From NCBI GenBank assembly GCA_963922205.1, contig CAWUHX010000013.1, positions 1,116,001 to 1,180,000 of the forward strand: a stretch of DNA of 64,000 bases, in the 5' to 3' direction. Numbering within the stretch: position 1 is the first letter of the stretch; every line of letters starts with the position of its first letter. The translations under genes were made by a program, and so were the position numbers. Source of the DNA: Romanomermis culicivorax. Its lineage: Eukaryota; Nematoda; Enoplea; Mermithida; Mermithidae. This document shows positions 45,360 to 57,312 of this stretch, piece after piece. The notes beneath the pieces were generated by a model. It did not search any database. It was not told where the DNA came from and was given only the letters and a program-made list of their open reading frames with translations.

Positions 45360-46373
45360 TTGTGGAGTCGATATATTTTTACATCATCGTTATTTAATAC
45401 CTGTTCGATATCGATATCACATTTCAATGATTTGTTTTGTCGCTCGTTGCCTGTGAATTGTCCTGTAACCAAAAAACACCATCAATTCACATACAACCAA
45501 GCATCTACCGTATGATAGTGTTGTTCAACCTACAGTAATCTAACAACCACCATAACAACCCCCATTTACAAACCCCACAACAGCCCGTCCATTATAATCT
45601 TTTGTGATCTTGTATAAAGTAAATTTTGCAGCCATTCCAAAAGTTTTCGGATTTCACTTTCATTGTGTATGTGATAGGACTTTGGTCATATAAGCAATGA
45701 ATGCAACTGTAAATTAATGTGAATTATGCACAATCATGTTTAATCTATTGGATGAAACATGTTGCTTATCCTATGAAGAAATTATGTCCCATTCTTACTA
45801 AATTAATCGAACCCGAGTAAAGTTGGGATCAATATTCGAACCTGAATATGGAGAAGTGTGCTATCTGGGTTGAAATAAACCCTGTTGCAACCCTTTTGAT
45901 CAGCCAATGCACCAGCGCAAAAAAGACTGTGAGTAAATACTATTTACTTAACTCCATCATCCCTGACATTGACAGATATAATTCGAAAATTCTTCTAAAA
46001 AATTTGAAGCTTAGATCCCTCTTGTATATTTCCCAAAGTTGGCTGTACTTATGGGGTGACCTTTGTTGTCAGATGCCCGGTCAATTTTTCTTTTTAATTG
46101 ATTTTTGACCCCTCATGGCTTGATCGTTTGAACCTGTTATTCTCGTCTATCGTGAAAAAATTATTGTTGGCGGCATACGGGTATCTTCAATATGATATAA
46201 TTAAGGACGTGATTTTATTCGGCTACCGGTTTTATTCAATTACTCGCGGCCGCTGGCTTGTTTACTAAATGGTTTTCCATTTTTATCTTTTTAAGATCCT
46301 TATCGAACAGTTCTGCATACAATCTGTTCCGCTTTTCATCGACAATACTTATTTTTATTTGTTATAAACGAAA
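45360..46373. other. Region upstream of IVD
   Basis: An ORF at 45848-46108 has no recognised motif. 46140-46370 has higher G+C (gcggccgctgg near 46247) and should include the IVD promoter and leader, but no TATA box or initiator is obvious. Confidence 0.3.
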
Positions 46374-46514
46374 ATGTTTGGTATCAAAGTTTTCGAAAAT
46401 GCGAGAAAGACTGGTATTTCGGCGAACATTTTCAAAACAAGGCTAACATTACGATCGCAGAGCACATATTCGATTGATGATGAATTGTTCGGCCTCGATG
46501 ATGACCAGGTTCAG
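46374..46514 (+). CDS. IVD: Isovaleryl-CoA dehydrogenase, first coding exon
   Basis: This exon encodes 47 residues: a basic, Asp/Glu-poor mitochondrial-type presequence (MFGIKVFENARKTGISANIF, then KTRLTLRSQSTYS) followed by IDDELFGLDDDQVQ. The latter matches the start of mature IVD (VDDAINGLSEEQRQ in the human enzyme). An in-frame TAA lies 9 bases before the ATG, fixing the start. It ends at a GTAGAT donor in phase 0, and the next exon begins [13 protein letters not shown] exactly where the human protein continues with LRQ. No exon lies between them in the family alignment. Confidence 0.85.
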
Positions 46515-47047
46515 GTAGATAGGGAAAGGACCATTGGAATGTAATTCAATGTGATCAAAAAAATGATCTGCTCAAAAAGCCTGCAGTATACAACAACAAT
46601 CTAGCTTTAGTTTATGGTATTAAAATCATATAATACTTGGGAAAAGCAATAGAAGCCCCAAATATCGTCAGCCATTTGTTGACCCCTAAGTATTTTCCCC
46701 CATTGTTTTGGATGGAAAAAACTGAAAACTGCAAATTTATGATAGAAAATAGTCATTTTTGAACAGAAAATAGCTAAAATGCCAATTTTTCGGCATTTTA
46801 CGCCATGAATTCATGTTTTTCTATGGTTTTTAGACCAAAATTTCTATTTTTCAACCATTTTTCGTTGTTTTTAGGCGGATAGATCGAAATGATTTTCTTT
46901 CAATGACTCCCTAATCGATAACCTCATCTACAAAAAAGAGACTGACCCCCCCGACATCGAAGTTTCGTTACAAGTATGACTAAAATTTCTACACATAACT
47001 GCAATAAGCTTCCGGCTGTATTTATTTTCGACAGAGCTGTTTTTGTC
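46515..47047. repeat. Intron 1 start, with worn element at 46655-46890
   Basis: 46655-46890 resembles the CATACATGTA element family in order of blocks (agaagcccc, ccatttgttgaccccta, ttttgaacagaaaat). Otherwise nothing. Confidence 0.35.
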
Positions 47048-47052
47048 GTTGT

Positions 47053-47136
47053 CTCCCTTTACTCCAAGTGTCCCGTTACACCAAATGTCCTGTTACTCCA
47101 CGTGTCCCATTACCCCAAGTGTCCCATTACTCCAAG
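47053..47136. repeat. 17-bp tandem repeat, five units
   Basis: ttactccaagtgtcccg and variants are repeated about five times at the left end of the possible 4.7-kb element. Confidence 0.75.
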
Positions 47137-48049
47137 AATTCTATAATTTTTTAAAATTAAAAAAAATTAAAATGATTATTTTGCAATTTATCATTTTAAA
47201 AGTATTTCAACATGCAGATTTGACTCTATGCTGCAATAGCTGGCCTGAATCATTTATGCATTTCTATTCAAAAACTTCCTCTGACAGGCACGTTTATTCA
47301 GACAACGGGGAAAGCAAGCGATCAAAAGTTGTTGCAGTTTTTTACCGAAAAATTTTGTTCATGAAATTGAGAAAATTTATAACTCGTACTTAAAGTTTTT
47401 ATTTTGTAATTTAAATGAATTGTAATGAACATTACGCGGTAACTATATGTATAATTATTCTCATTAGATCTAGAGCCGATTTTAAAAATAATTTTCTGAC
47501 GATTAAACATTTGTCACAAAATTATGACAAAATGTAGTTGATTTGACGTTTTTAAATAATGTTGTGAAAAATTGTATTGTACAAAACTTCCACCACCTTT
47601 TCATCCCTTAATTTCCCACTAACTTTTACGCACCACCTAGCCCATCCATTTCTCTGCTTTGCACCAAACCGCAAGATTCTAGGGCACACCGTTCAAAAGA
47701 TTTCGACAATATTCGGAACCACACTCAAAAAATGATTATTTTCAGTTTACACTGTGATGTGAATATAGTGTGCAAGTAGTGCAAACACAATACGCATTAT
47801 TCGGAAACATATCCAAGTAGCTATCGTGTATAAAAAAAATTCATGTTGTAAAGTGCGCTACAGAGGAAACGTAGGTATCCTGCACCCATGTTGCATCGAA
47901 AAATCAGGGTCTTTCATTTTTTTGAAAAGATATATAATCAAATTACTGACTCGAGCATATATGCTTGGTTCTCAGTTTTCGTCATTCCACAACGATTTCC
48001 TTAAAAACGGACTAACGTAAAGGCCATGCAAAGTACGGAAAGGCACCTT

Positions 48050-48182
48050 TTGGTGCCACCATGTCGGCGCCGCCGTTTGGGCGCCAGCCAGTTCGACAGT
48101 GGATCATTTTGGCACTGGCCGTTTCGATGCCAACTATTTCAGTACCCACCAATTTGGCGCCGGCTGTTTCGGCGCCAAACTG
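48050..48182. repeat. GC-rich imperfect tandem repeat around ggcgcc
   Basis: tttggcgccggctgtttcgg and relatives recur with a period of roughly 20-40 bases. ORFs on both strands here are products of the repeat. Confidence 0.5.
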
Positions 48183-48369
48183 TTTTTCTTTTCTTTTTAT
48201 TTTTTCTTCAATTTTCTTTTTTCTTATCTTTTTTTGACTATTATTTTTCTTTGTACTGTCGCGGGGGGTTACTTGCATACATGTTTCGTAAAAAAGTTTA
48301 CGTTTTTGAGCGTAACTTTTCAACGGGTAACCCAATTTGCATGAAATTTAGGCCAAACATGAAGGGATA

Positions 48370-49896
48370 GCTTATCTACGACGGTGTTCAGTTTTGTTTG
48401 GCCAACTTTCATGCAAGTTGAGTTTTTAATTTCTTCAGGTATGCATGTTACCCTGTATGGGACTTCTTGCATACTTCATTGAAAACATTCATATTTGCCC
48501 TTCAATTGCATTTAAAGTGTGTATGGGTATTAAATGCATATCTTAACGTGTTTTAATAAACAAAACAACGCATTTTAAGCCCTTACAAGCGTAATTTTAG
48601 AATATAACAAGCCCTAACTAGCGTTAACAAGCCACAGCTCCTTCAATATAAAAACTCATGATCAACATTTTTTGGTACATTTGTAAGGTTTTTGGTATGG
48701 GGTTTGTAGTACATAGGTTACAGGTTAATGTAGCAGGACTGGCGCGACCGTACGTTTTTTATTGCAAGGCTATTTGAGACGAGAAACTCAAGTGTGTGTG
48801 CAAGATGACAGATCATAGAACCGAAAACGATGAAAAATTTTAATGGGCATTCGAATTTTAGTTGTTTTACTGTAGTTGACTCGATACGGTAGTTGATAAA
48901 TAATGAGAGAACGATTCTAAGTTATACATCGGTTAGGATAGACGTTTCTATATTCGCCATGAACCCAAAGACGATTAGAACGATTTGGGATTTCTAATTT
49001 ATTGAGGACGGAAATATGTAAAACATACAAAATAGTTTTATAGACGAAATACAAGCAGACGATAGAATACGCAAAAGAATAATCATGTAAAACGAGCAGA
49101 AAATATTCGAAGGGCAGAAAGTAGAGGCGGACAGATGGGATAAGGAAAGGGAAAAACGGAAAAACGAGAACAGGTCAGGGATGGAAAACCGACTGTGGTT
49201 TACACATGCAAAAAAACTATCATAAAAACTAGTCACGTGATTCAACGAACGCTAGTAAGTTGGGACGGAGGCGGCTAGAGAAAATAGTGAAAGGAAGAAA
49301 TTCGACAATGGTGATTCAGAAAATATAATGATCAAAAAATTGAATTAAGAAAGAAGAAAGTTTTTAAGAAGCTTTAGGCATGAAAATATTTGGCAAGATG
49401 GAAAGAAATTATAAGACAAAAAAGTAGAAGTATGATAAAAACAATAGAAATAACGAAAAAATAATGAAAATGGGTGAAAATGATCGGAAAACAGAGACTT
49501 TAAACGAGGTGAGGAGGAGAACCAGTGAAATTACAGTAATGGCCACTTACAGTAATTCCAGGATTCTCACACATTCCCGGGCAATATAATATAATAAGGT
49601 TATCACCATGCTTTTGGTTACGGCTCGAGGTCTTTTTGTGGACTACGCCGTGGCTCAATGAATAATTATAATTAAGAAATGAAAATACTATATTCTGAAT
49701 GCTGAAAAAATAGTATATACTATGTTTAAATCATTTTCACAATATTCATAACTTATGATCATACATGCTCAGCATAGAAATTCTGCGAGGGTCAGCCAGG
49801 ACAGGGGGTGGTATAGGAAATGTTTTTTCGTTCTTGATAACAAAAAGATAAGTTTTAGGAGGTCATCCAATATTCAAGCAGCATATTCCTCAACCT
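48370..49896. other. No supported gene
   Basis: 48250-48480 has ttgcatg/catgcaa motifs. 49000-49520 is purine-rich (gaaa, agaa) without an ORF of note. No RNA gene was recognised. Confidence 0.3.
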
Positions 49897-50067
49897 CATG
49901 TGCGGATGTAGGGAAGGGCGGGGGCGACCGCCCCCTCCCCCCGAAGCTTTTGAAATACAATTTTTTCTGTATACCTATAGGCAAATTTGAAAATTTTTTG
50001 AATTTTTTTTGGAAAAATAATTTTGAGCACCGCTCCATCCTGAAAAAAATTTCTGGATCCGCCACTG
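49897..50067. mobile_element. 171-bp hAT MITE with perfect 8-bp duplication
   Basis: The ends catgtgcggat and atccgccactg are imperfect inverted repeats of the CAGTGGCGGAT type. ctcaacct flanks both sides (49889-49896 and 50068-50075). Confidence 0.85.
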
Positions 50068-50174
50068 CTCAACCTGTATTAGTCACATTGTGGAATTGTT
50101 TGCTTGGACAGCTTTTTTTAAAGTTTTAGTTTGGAATCAAGTATGCGTTGTTTAAAAAAATTTTTAAACTACAG

Positions 50175-51214
50175 CAGAGGTCCCCAAGGTCGAAAATTTA
50201 GGTAGGGGTGAAATCCTAAATTTTAAGGGTAGTACTTAAAATATGCCGTGACCTTTTTTTTTTTGCTCCCAGCTTTTTTGCAGAGGAGGGGGGAGTTGCA
50301 GTACTGAAAGCACATACAACTTACAAAAATGAATAAGTCTCCTACTTTGTGTTTTTTACAATCAAAAAACATTTACTATTTCAACTCCCTTTTCCAGAAC
50401 CCAATCATGCAACTTCAATGCACTAATTATATGTACAGAATAGTCACACTTTGATGACTGTCAAGCCAACTGATTCCTGCACATTTCGAGAATCGGACAC
50501 AACATAGTTTTGGAAACATTATTTGAACCAGCATCTGCGGCAGTATGGGCTTATTCCATCCCTGCTAAAGCTTGGTACAGTGCTTCCAGATGAAAGTCCT
50601 GATGTTGAATGCGGCTTTAGTATTATTAATCCCATTAGATTATGAACTACGAGTTTGAAACCAAGTACCACTCCTGATCCACGTCAACAGACCTCACATG
50701 TCTCAACTCATAGCAGGAAAGCTTGGGTAACCATGCCACAGCTTGGGTAACCATATGCGCACAGAAGACCCATCGCAGAAGCGGGGAAAAGGAAAGAAGA
50801 GCATGAAGAGGAAGAATTTTGAGAACATAATGTTTTTCTTCCCAAGGGGCAATTTTTTGATAAATCACATATACATAAGTCATTATTTCATCTCACAATT
50901 ACATATATAATGGTTTCCTACAAGTAGTATATATTAATGTGCTGATATCCTTTCTTAAAAATCGCTATATGGCACAGAAGTTGCATACCTTCCCATTATG
51001 ACTTGCTCAGTAAATGTGTCAAAAAGAGCAGTGAGTAATTCCTCACAATCACACATTGTGCAATTTTTCTCGAATTACTATAACTTACTGGGGAGAGGAT
51101 GAGGTCTACCAAAATTTTTTGCTATAGTGAGCTGTTTTTATGGGGGTAGTAAATGAATTTCCAAATCTAAGACGGAGGTAATACCCCCCCCCATACCCCC
51201 CATGGGGTGCTCTG
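50175..51214 (+). mobile_element. 1.04-kb hAT element, likely relative of the source of the 180-bp MITEs
   Basis: The termini cagaggtccccaaggtcg and ccatggggtgctctg are those of the MITEs at 10907, 37917 and 52467. The flanks aactacag (50167-50174) and aactacaa (51215-51222) match at 7 of 8 bases. Inside, 50568-50654 reads KLGTVLPDESPDVECGFSII then NPIRL, a stop, TTSL. This resembles the hAT C-terminal dimerisation block (SvecGFSiiN.ik...R..L). The rest of the transposase is unreadable. Confidence 0.75.
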
Positions 51215-51733
51215 AACTACAACATCATTTCCAATTTTATGACGACTTTCTCTTCTCTCTTGTTTGCTCATTTTTCTTCCATATCTTCCCAATCATTCCT
51301 TAGTAGTCGAATCTGCTGGAGATCATCAAGAATCTGCTGGGGGTCAAAAACCCCTAAACCCCCCGTGCACGTATGCTTATGATACGAATGAAGCTGAAAA
51401 CAAAATACTGCCGGCGTTATGCACGTTACCCCCGCTATGCAAGTTACCCCCCCCCTCCCGAGACGGTATTTATTTTTTTGGTTTTCTGTGTCTTCGTTTA
51501 TGTTTTAATTTATGTTCATTCTGTTCTTTCTTCATCTTATCTGTTTCTTTATATTTCTGTCGTTTTCTGTGGTTTGATCAAGTTTTTGTTTCAGTTATTA
51601 CGTTTAAGTATGGGAAATTTTAGAAGATTCATACAGTATTGTTCTAGTAACGGGACACCATTTTTTGCGAAAAATTACATTACTTGAGGTGAAGCATTAC
51701 TTGAGGTAGCAGAACACTTTGAGTAAGGGCAAC

Positions 51734-52079
51734 CAACATACCTGTACACATCCTATCGGTTCATCTGGTACAGCAAGCATAAAAAGTTGGTTGGTTCCAG
51801 AATCGTTTTGGTGGTTGCCAAGCCAAACAAGGGTAGAGAACCAGATGTACAGTACATTTATCTAGTAGAAAATCGACAGAATGCAAGCGAAGTTGATTTT
51901 CAAGTTTATTTCAGAATCTACAAAGCTTTTAGGACGTGCCATTGTATTCAACAAACCTGGAAAACTTGGAAGGTCAGGGGAAAAAATTATGTCTGGAACC
52001 ATGAAAAGTCCGAGAATTTGAAGAAGCGTATTGTAGTGCGTTTTAGAAGGTGAAAATTTCAAAATGTTCTAATGCAATA
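51734..52079. other. Unassigned
   Basis: An ORF at 51787-52053 begins MVGSRIVLVVAKPNKGREPD but matches no family I know. The overlapping minus ORF is a shadow. Confidence 0.25.
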
Positions 52080-52810
52080 CCACGGATTTCCTGATTGGTT
52101 CGTTGATTCTCTGATCATGTGGTTGATTTCATGATTGGTGTGTTGATTGATTGATTGCTGATTCCGTGGTTGGAATGTATCACCAGTTGATTTCCTTATT
52201 ATCTGGTTGTTTCCATGATTGGTTAGTTGATTTCCTGATCGGTGGGTTGATTACCTGGTTATATTGGATGGGTGGTTGATTTCCTGGTTGACTCGTTCAT
52301 TGATTTTCTGATTTGTTGGTTGATTGCCTGATCGGTGGATTAATGCCCTGTTTGGCTGGCTGATTCTCTGATTCAATGATTGGTTGATTATTTGGCTGAT
52401 TACCTGGCTAGTGGTTGGCTGGTTAATTCCGTGGTTATTGGTTGGTTAATTTCCTAGTTATTGGTCCAGACTACCCCATAGGGAGGGGTATGAGAGGGTA
52501 TTACACCTGCCTAAAGTCCTAAAAATTTATCACTAATTGCCTAATTTTGAGATAAAATGATATGTTTATTGGACATTTAGCTACACTACCCCCGCAAATT
52601 TTCAACTTTACCCCTACCTGAAAAATCTCACCTTGGGCACCTCTGTAGTGGTCTGTTGGTCGATTCCCGGGTTAGATGGTTGTTTTTCTGACTATCTCTT
52701 TGAATGATTTCCTGGTTTTGTTTAGTTGACTGAAAGCTTGTTCCATGGTAAGTTGATTGGTTGATTATCTCGTTTTTAGTGGTTGATGGTCTATCTCCGG
52801 GTTATCCATC
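52080..52810. repeat. Degenerate minisatellite of ttgattncctgattggttgg
   Basis: Irregular 10- and 20-base units of tgattggttgg and ttgatttcctgg fill the region, except for the MITE at 52467-52645. Confidence 0.75.
52467..52645. mobile_element. 179-bp hAT-type MITE inside a minisatellite
   Basis: It starts cagactaccccataggg and ends ccttgggcacctctg, like 37917-38093. The flanks tattggtc (52459-52466) and tagtggtc (52646-52653) match at 7 of 8 bases. Confidence 0.8.
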
Positions 52811-52986
52811 CCGTTTTTGCAGTTAAAATTGGTTCACACATAAAACATGATCTGGTGCTGAGAATCAATTCATCTGGTACTGAAGTCACCTCATTTGGTA
52901 CCGAGTTGAATCCAGTTGAACCTATTGTCCAAGTATGGCAACCAATCGTTATGATGGAAACAGGAAATCTAATATCTATAGTTTTT

Positions 52987-53225
52987 TAGCTAAAGCCATA
53001 CCTGTAATTGGGGGGCGGGTTGGGGGACCCCCCCCAACTTGGCCAACCATATACCCAACCCCCCCCCCCCCAGTTTGGAGAAAATTAGAAAAAATGGGCA
53101 AAAAAGTGTATGTTTTTGACCTTTTTTGGGAAAAATTTCGACTTTTTTCGACCCCCTCCCCCAAAATTTCGGATGTACCCCCCCCCCCCAACTGGTCGGA
53201 CCTCTTACAGGTATGGCTATAGCTA
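52987..53225. mobile_element. G-rich MITE, 239 bp, with 21-bp inverted repeats
   Basis: The outer 21 bases on each side, running from tagct to cctgtaa, are inverted repeats with one difference. The interior has G- and C-runs around the conserved block aaaaagtgtatgttttt. ORFs over it on both strands are artefacts of the repeat. Confidence 0.75.
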
Positions 53226-54277
53226 TGTGTTTCGATTATAACTTGCGAAATTTCTGCTTTCAGACTAGTTCCTGGTTTTTAGAAGTTTTCAATATTTCCA
53301 TCAAAGAGCTATAAATGATTAAGAAATCAAAGCTAAATAAAACCAAGTCATGTAGTCGTACATGGGCGCGTTATTATTTGTTGTTTTTATTTCAAATCAA
53401 GCTCTTTACTGTTATTTTCTCGACCTTGTATATTCGGAAATGTTCTCAAAAATGCTAAAAAAGGCCAGAGAACCTAGTCTTTGCCGTTATAACTTCCTTG
53501 ATGAATTCGAACAGGGATGAAATTCTGATATAGGGTATCAAGGTTATTCTGATTTTGAACTCAAAAACCAGCACGAAATAGATCAAATGGGCGCGTTTTT
53601 GGCATGTCACAATGTATTACATGTATGTGCATGACTAATTTCAAAGCACGTTTCAGGTAGTGCATCCTACAACTAAGTTACCAAGCCGTAGTTTTCAAGT
53701 CATAATATGTTCCAGTTTAACAGCCCATCAAATCACGTCTGATTTTCAAAGAAAAAATGTAATTTTTCAATACTACCGAAAATTTATCACTGAAATTGTT
53801 ATTTTTAGTCTGTGTTCAAATGGCCTTAGCAATTTAACTAAAGAGCTTATTGCTTGTAAACGAATGATTACTGTAGGTCGCTCATTAGAGTTCCGTGTAA
53901 GTCAAGGTCAGTTTTGTGCAACACTTCTCAAGTATACCAAACACAACCTTCAATCATAGCGTAACCTAAAATTGCTAGCAGTATTAAATAGACACCAGCT
54001 TGCAGTAGAAAAGAGTGCAGGTTTTTCCCAAGATGCTTCCTGCGAACTTCTGCATAAAATAAGAAACACACTAAACTTGAGGCTCAAGAAGGGCAGGGAC
54101 CGTCTAGGATAATATCCAATGTCCCAAGTCACACTCACTTATAAAACAGGCGAAAAATGATATTAATAGTATACAGATAAATAAGAACAGTTGTGGTTCC
54201 CATTTTATTGAGCTTTGTCAGCACAAAAACAATTTTTGTGACAATGCCGGGCCCACCACACACCAGACAAAACGATA
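53226..54277. other. Unassigned intronic sequence
   Basis: An ORF at 53660-53959 reads like protein (RSLEFRVSQGQFCATLLKYT) but has no known motif. The remainder shows nothing. Confidence 0.25.
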
Positions 54278-54741
54278 CTAAATTACAAGGGTGAAATCAC
54301 TATCATTGTTTGGTCTTAATGTGGCGTCATTCGGTCTTACAATTTTGGCATAGATGATGGGAAGATTGTTAGTGAAAGAACATCTCCTTCGGGCCTTGAA
54401 GGTGACCAATGGGAGGTGAAGAAGAAAAACTTGGGTAGGACGATTACCTCCGGGGTTAGACCCATCACTGTTTTTCAACTCATCCGCCGCATCCACGTCC
54501 CTTACCAGTTCCATCAGCACTTTGAAGTTGCTGTACAGGTTGATCTTGTGAATGGTTTGCATGGCTTGGCCAGAACTGGCGTCAGTGAAAACTTGGTTGG
54601 TTTGAGCAACCATAGCTCATTTATCTGCAGCTTGTTGAACGTCCACGGTTCCTGGCATCCTGAAAGTCTAAGTAGCATATTTCTGAATTTTGCTACAGCT
54701 GAAGTTATAGAACTCGAATTGACAAACCGTTTGACGTGCAT
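54278..54741 (-). pseudogene. Coding-like minus-strand block linked to the LTR family
   Basis: Two overlapping minus ORFs: 54741-54514 (SITSAVAKFRNMLLRLSGCQ) and 54613-54278 (INLYSNFKVLMELVRDVDAA). The segment 54395-54430 is shared, in reverse, with sequence just upstream of the LTR at 44581. The block may therefore be internal coding sequence of that retroelement. No gag or pol motif is visible. Confidence 0.35.
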
Positions 54742-54762
54742 CTCCGTTACTTATCCACTGTA

Positions 54763-55769
54763 CAGGGTTGCTACACAACCTGGGAAGCCTGGGAAACTCA
54801 GGGGATTTTTTTCAGCACCTGGGAAACCTGGTAAACCTGGGAAACTCAAGGGATTTTTTTCTTGGGCCGCATGTTCATACAAAAGGTCTAAACAAAAGGC
54901 CCAGCGCTTGGTGTATGACTACATAAGGTCGGAGGGCGGTTTGATAAAAATAGTTATTTTTGTTTTTTTCAGCAGTTAAAAAAACTTGATTAAAACGTTA
55001 ATGATAATTAACGATCGGTAATAAAAAAGATCGGTAATCGACAGTTTCAGTAGAATGTGCTGAAAAATGAGTTTTCCGACATTTTAGAGGCCTCGAAATG
55101 AAAATTTTTCGGTGCTAGGCACCGAACAAGTTACTCTAGCCAAACTTTTGATTTCTCAGCCGAAACTCAAGAAATTCAATTTAAAAGTCAAGAACTGACA
55201 CGAAGTGAATGAAATACAAGGAAGGTAACTTTTGATCATTTTTCTGATGAAATTAAGCAAATTTATCAATTTTAGAGTGAGCAACTAAAAATTAATCTGT
55301 GCAACCAAACTCTTCCCCAACTTACAGATCAACCTGGCTTGTGCGAAAAAATCCTGATGATTGATTCGAATAATGACTGATCTAATTTGTGAGCCTTATT
55401 CTGTGTGTGATTTAGAATGTATTCAAAATGATTGATCTGCTTTGCGGGCTTTTCCTGTGATTTTGGAGAGTGTTTTTTGACTAAACTTTTTGCAAAAAAT
55501 TGTGTTTTTCACTACCACATTTATTTACAAACGTTTTAGTTTTGGTTTGTTGAAATTCCTATTGGCCTGTAAAATTTTGACCTTAGGAGCCAAATAGCCC
55601 GTCGAGAAAAAAGAAAAAACCCTGCAATACACACTCTAAAAGTATATAGTGTAAGCAACGAAAATTGTGTCTTAGTTGTGTATTTTAAAAACCTGGGAAA
55701 TTATTCATGGATACCTGGGAAACCTGGGAAATTCAGTGGATTTTTTCGGCCAGTAGTGTACGAACCCTG
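54763..55769. mobile_element. CAGGGTT-type hAT element, about 1 kb
   Basis: The ends cagggttgctacacaacc and tgtacgaaccctg are inverted repeats of the CAGGGTTCRTACAC type. Both subterminal regions are rich in acctgggaaa. The flanking 8 bases do not match, so the pairing of these ends is uncertain. It contains the hairpin at 55108-55126. Confidence 0.5.
55108..55126. repeat. Hairpin, 8-bp stem, loop TAG
   Basis: ttcggtgc-tag-gcaccgaa, preceded by aaaattt. The stem has A:T and G:C where other copies have ccggcgc. Confidence 0.85.
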
Positions 55770-56497
55770 ACTAGTTATACATAACTAAACGACGATCGTT
55801 CTCGAAATAAGTCGAAACAGTACGACTCCGATATTCCTGTAACGGTTAAACATTAGCAAATGCTTCTGATGAAGCTAATCTTTTTCCAGTTTTCTCTGCC
55901 GCATAGTCCAACATAAGGAATATTCCGAATCAAATATTTAGTCGCTCCAAGATACTTCAATGAATAATTCTGTCCCACAAAAGCTCTGGAATATTACAAC
56001 CGCCCTGAAAATTCAACTGTGTTTGATACAAACCAATTTAAGGTTTAAAGTAAGTGTTTCGCCGGCTCTTAAATCATAAAACACCGAAAATTTTTTTGGG
56101 CTTGTTGCCGGATTTCATTCTATAATTCTTCGGATTGATTTATCCACTGTTTTTCTACAAATCAAACTTTTTGGGGGAAAAGAAACTTTCCAAAAAATAA
56201 AAAATGTGGGGTTAGACAAGGAAAAGATGAATTTTGGTGGATTTAAGAGGTCGAAATCTCAATTTTTCGAACTTTTTTGTGACTATAATTTTGAACATGG
56301 AGCCGACTTTGAAATGATAATCATCATGGGAGTGATTTCCAGAAATTTCAAGTTCAATTTGAATTTTTTAAAACTTATGAAAGTGGGAACATATTTTTCA
56401 ATTCGTAAAATGATTAAGGCATGTTCTCAAACATTATGTTTATTGAATAAGTTATCTTTGAATTAATTTTCCAGCATTTTAGAACGTCAGAATCTAA
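55770..56497. other. Repeat remnants
   Basis: 56210-56290 (gaaaagatgaattttggtgg, gtcgaaatctcaa) is family B or A sequence. The rest is unassigned. Confidence 0.35.
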
Positions 56498-57312
56498 GGC
56501 CCGTAGTCACAATCACGTGTTAAGTCAACACGGTGTTAGGACTTAACACCGTGTTGGCTAACACGGCGAGCGAGCTAACACCGTGTCAAGTATCACCTCG
56601 TATTCACAATAGCGTGTCAAGTCCGTGTTAGCCAACACCGTGTTACCACCGTGTTACTTTCATTATCACCGTGTTACTTTTGTAACAGGGTGGCAGAATA
56701 AGCTCAAGCATCTTTTTTAATATGAAAAGGATATAACAGGAAGAAAATAAACATTGTGGTCAATGTCAACAAGATTCTTCAACAATGCCAGCTTTTTCAG
56801 TATGTAATCTCTGAGTTTGAGCAGTCATTTGATGAGCAGTTAATTTTCATGAATAAAACTTATGATTTTGTATTAACCTGAAGTGCTGGAGGAATCGCAT
56901 GGTTTCGACCAGAATTTTCTAATTGATCCTGGAGAAGCGTTATCAAGTCTCGGGCACCATTTTTCGACAATTTGTGTCTTGATTTAAAGGTAACGTCATC
57001 GTAGCCCTCAAATGGATTGGCCCTATCCCGAAAGTGACGAATATGATGTACTATTTCTTCATTTCATCAATATGATCTAATAGGTCAATAATATCCATGA
57101 CAATTGAAAAAATTAACAGACTACTGCTAACACGCCGCTAAAACTGGTAGGGGGCAGGTTTAGAACGCCGTGTTAACTTTTCCATTTTTCGATCCTTACA
57201 TGCGATTGTGAATACGGGGATAAAACTTAGCACCGTGTTACCACCGTGTTAGCCAAAATTTAACACCGTGTCAGCCTAACACGCCGCTAACACGCGATTG
57301 TGAATATGGGCC
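56498..57312 (-). mobile_element. PIF/Harbinger deletion derivative, 815 bp
   Basis: The termini are ggcccgtagtcacaatcacg and the matching attgtgaatatgggcc, flanked by TAA on both sides (56495-56497, 57313-57315), as expected for Harbinger (3-bp TWA target). Subterminal accgtgtta motifs recur many times. On the minus strand about 57095-56882 reads MDIIDLLDHIDE, a frame change, then RHFRDRANPFEGYDDVTF and RHKLSKNGARDLITLLQDQL. This matches the N-terminus of HARBI1-like transposases (FRdR.NPfE.yDD.eF..R..lsK). The catalytic part is absent. Confidence 0.85.

Larger units (their letters stand above)
47048..51733. mobile_element. Possible 4.7-kb DNA element with degenerate terminal inverted repeats
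   Basis: The left end gttgtctccctttactcc and the reverse complement of the right end, gttgcccttactcaaagtgt, align over about 30 bases. Another inverted pair lies inside: gggggttacttgcata at about 48264 and tatgcaagttaccccc at about 51437. One of the two pairs may mark the true ends. No transposase was recognised, and two hAT elements are nested in it. Confidence 0.4.

Noticed and set aside
48012..48370. Opposed ORFs of 107 and 114 residues
   Set aside because: Lys/Glu- or Phe-rich products of a ttttctttt tract and the ggcgcc repeat.
54755..55777. 8-bp target duplication for the CAGGGTT element at 54763-55769
   Set aside because: The flanks (ccactgta and actagtta) do not match, so no duplication is claimed and the two ends may belong to different insertions.
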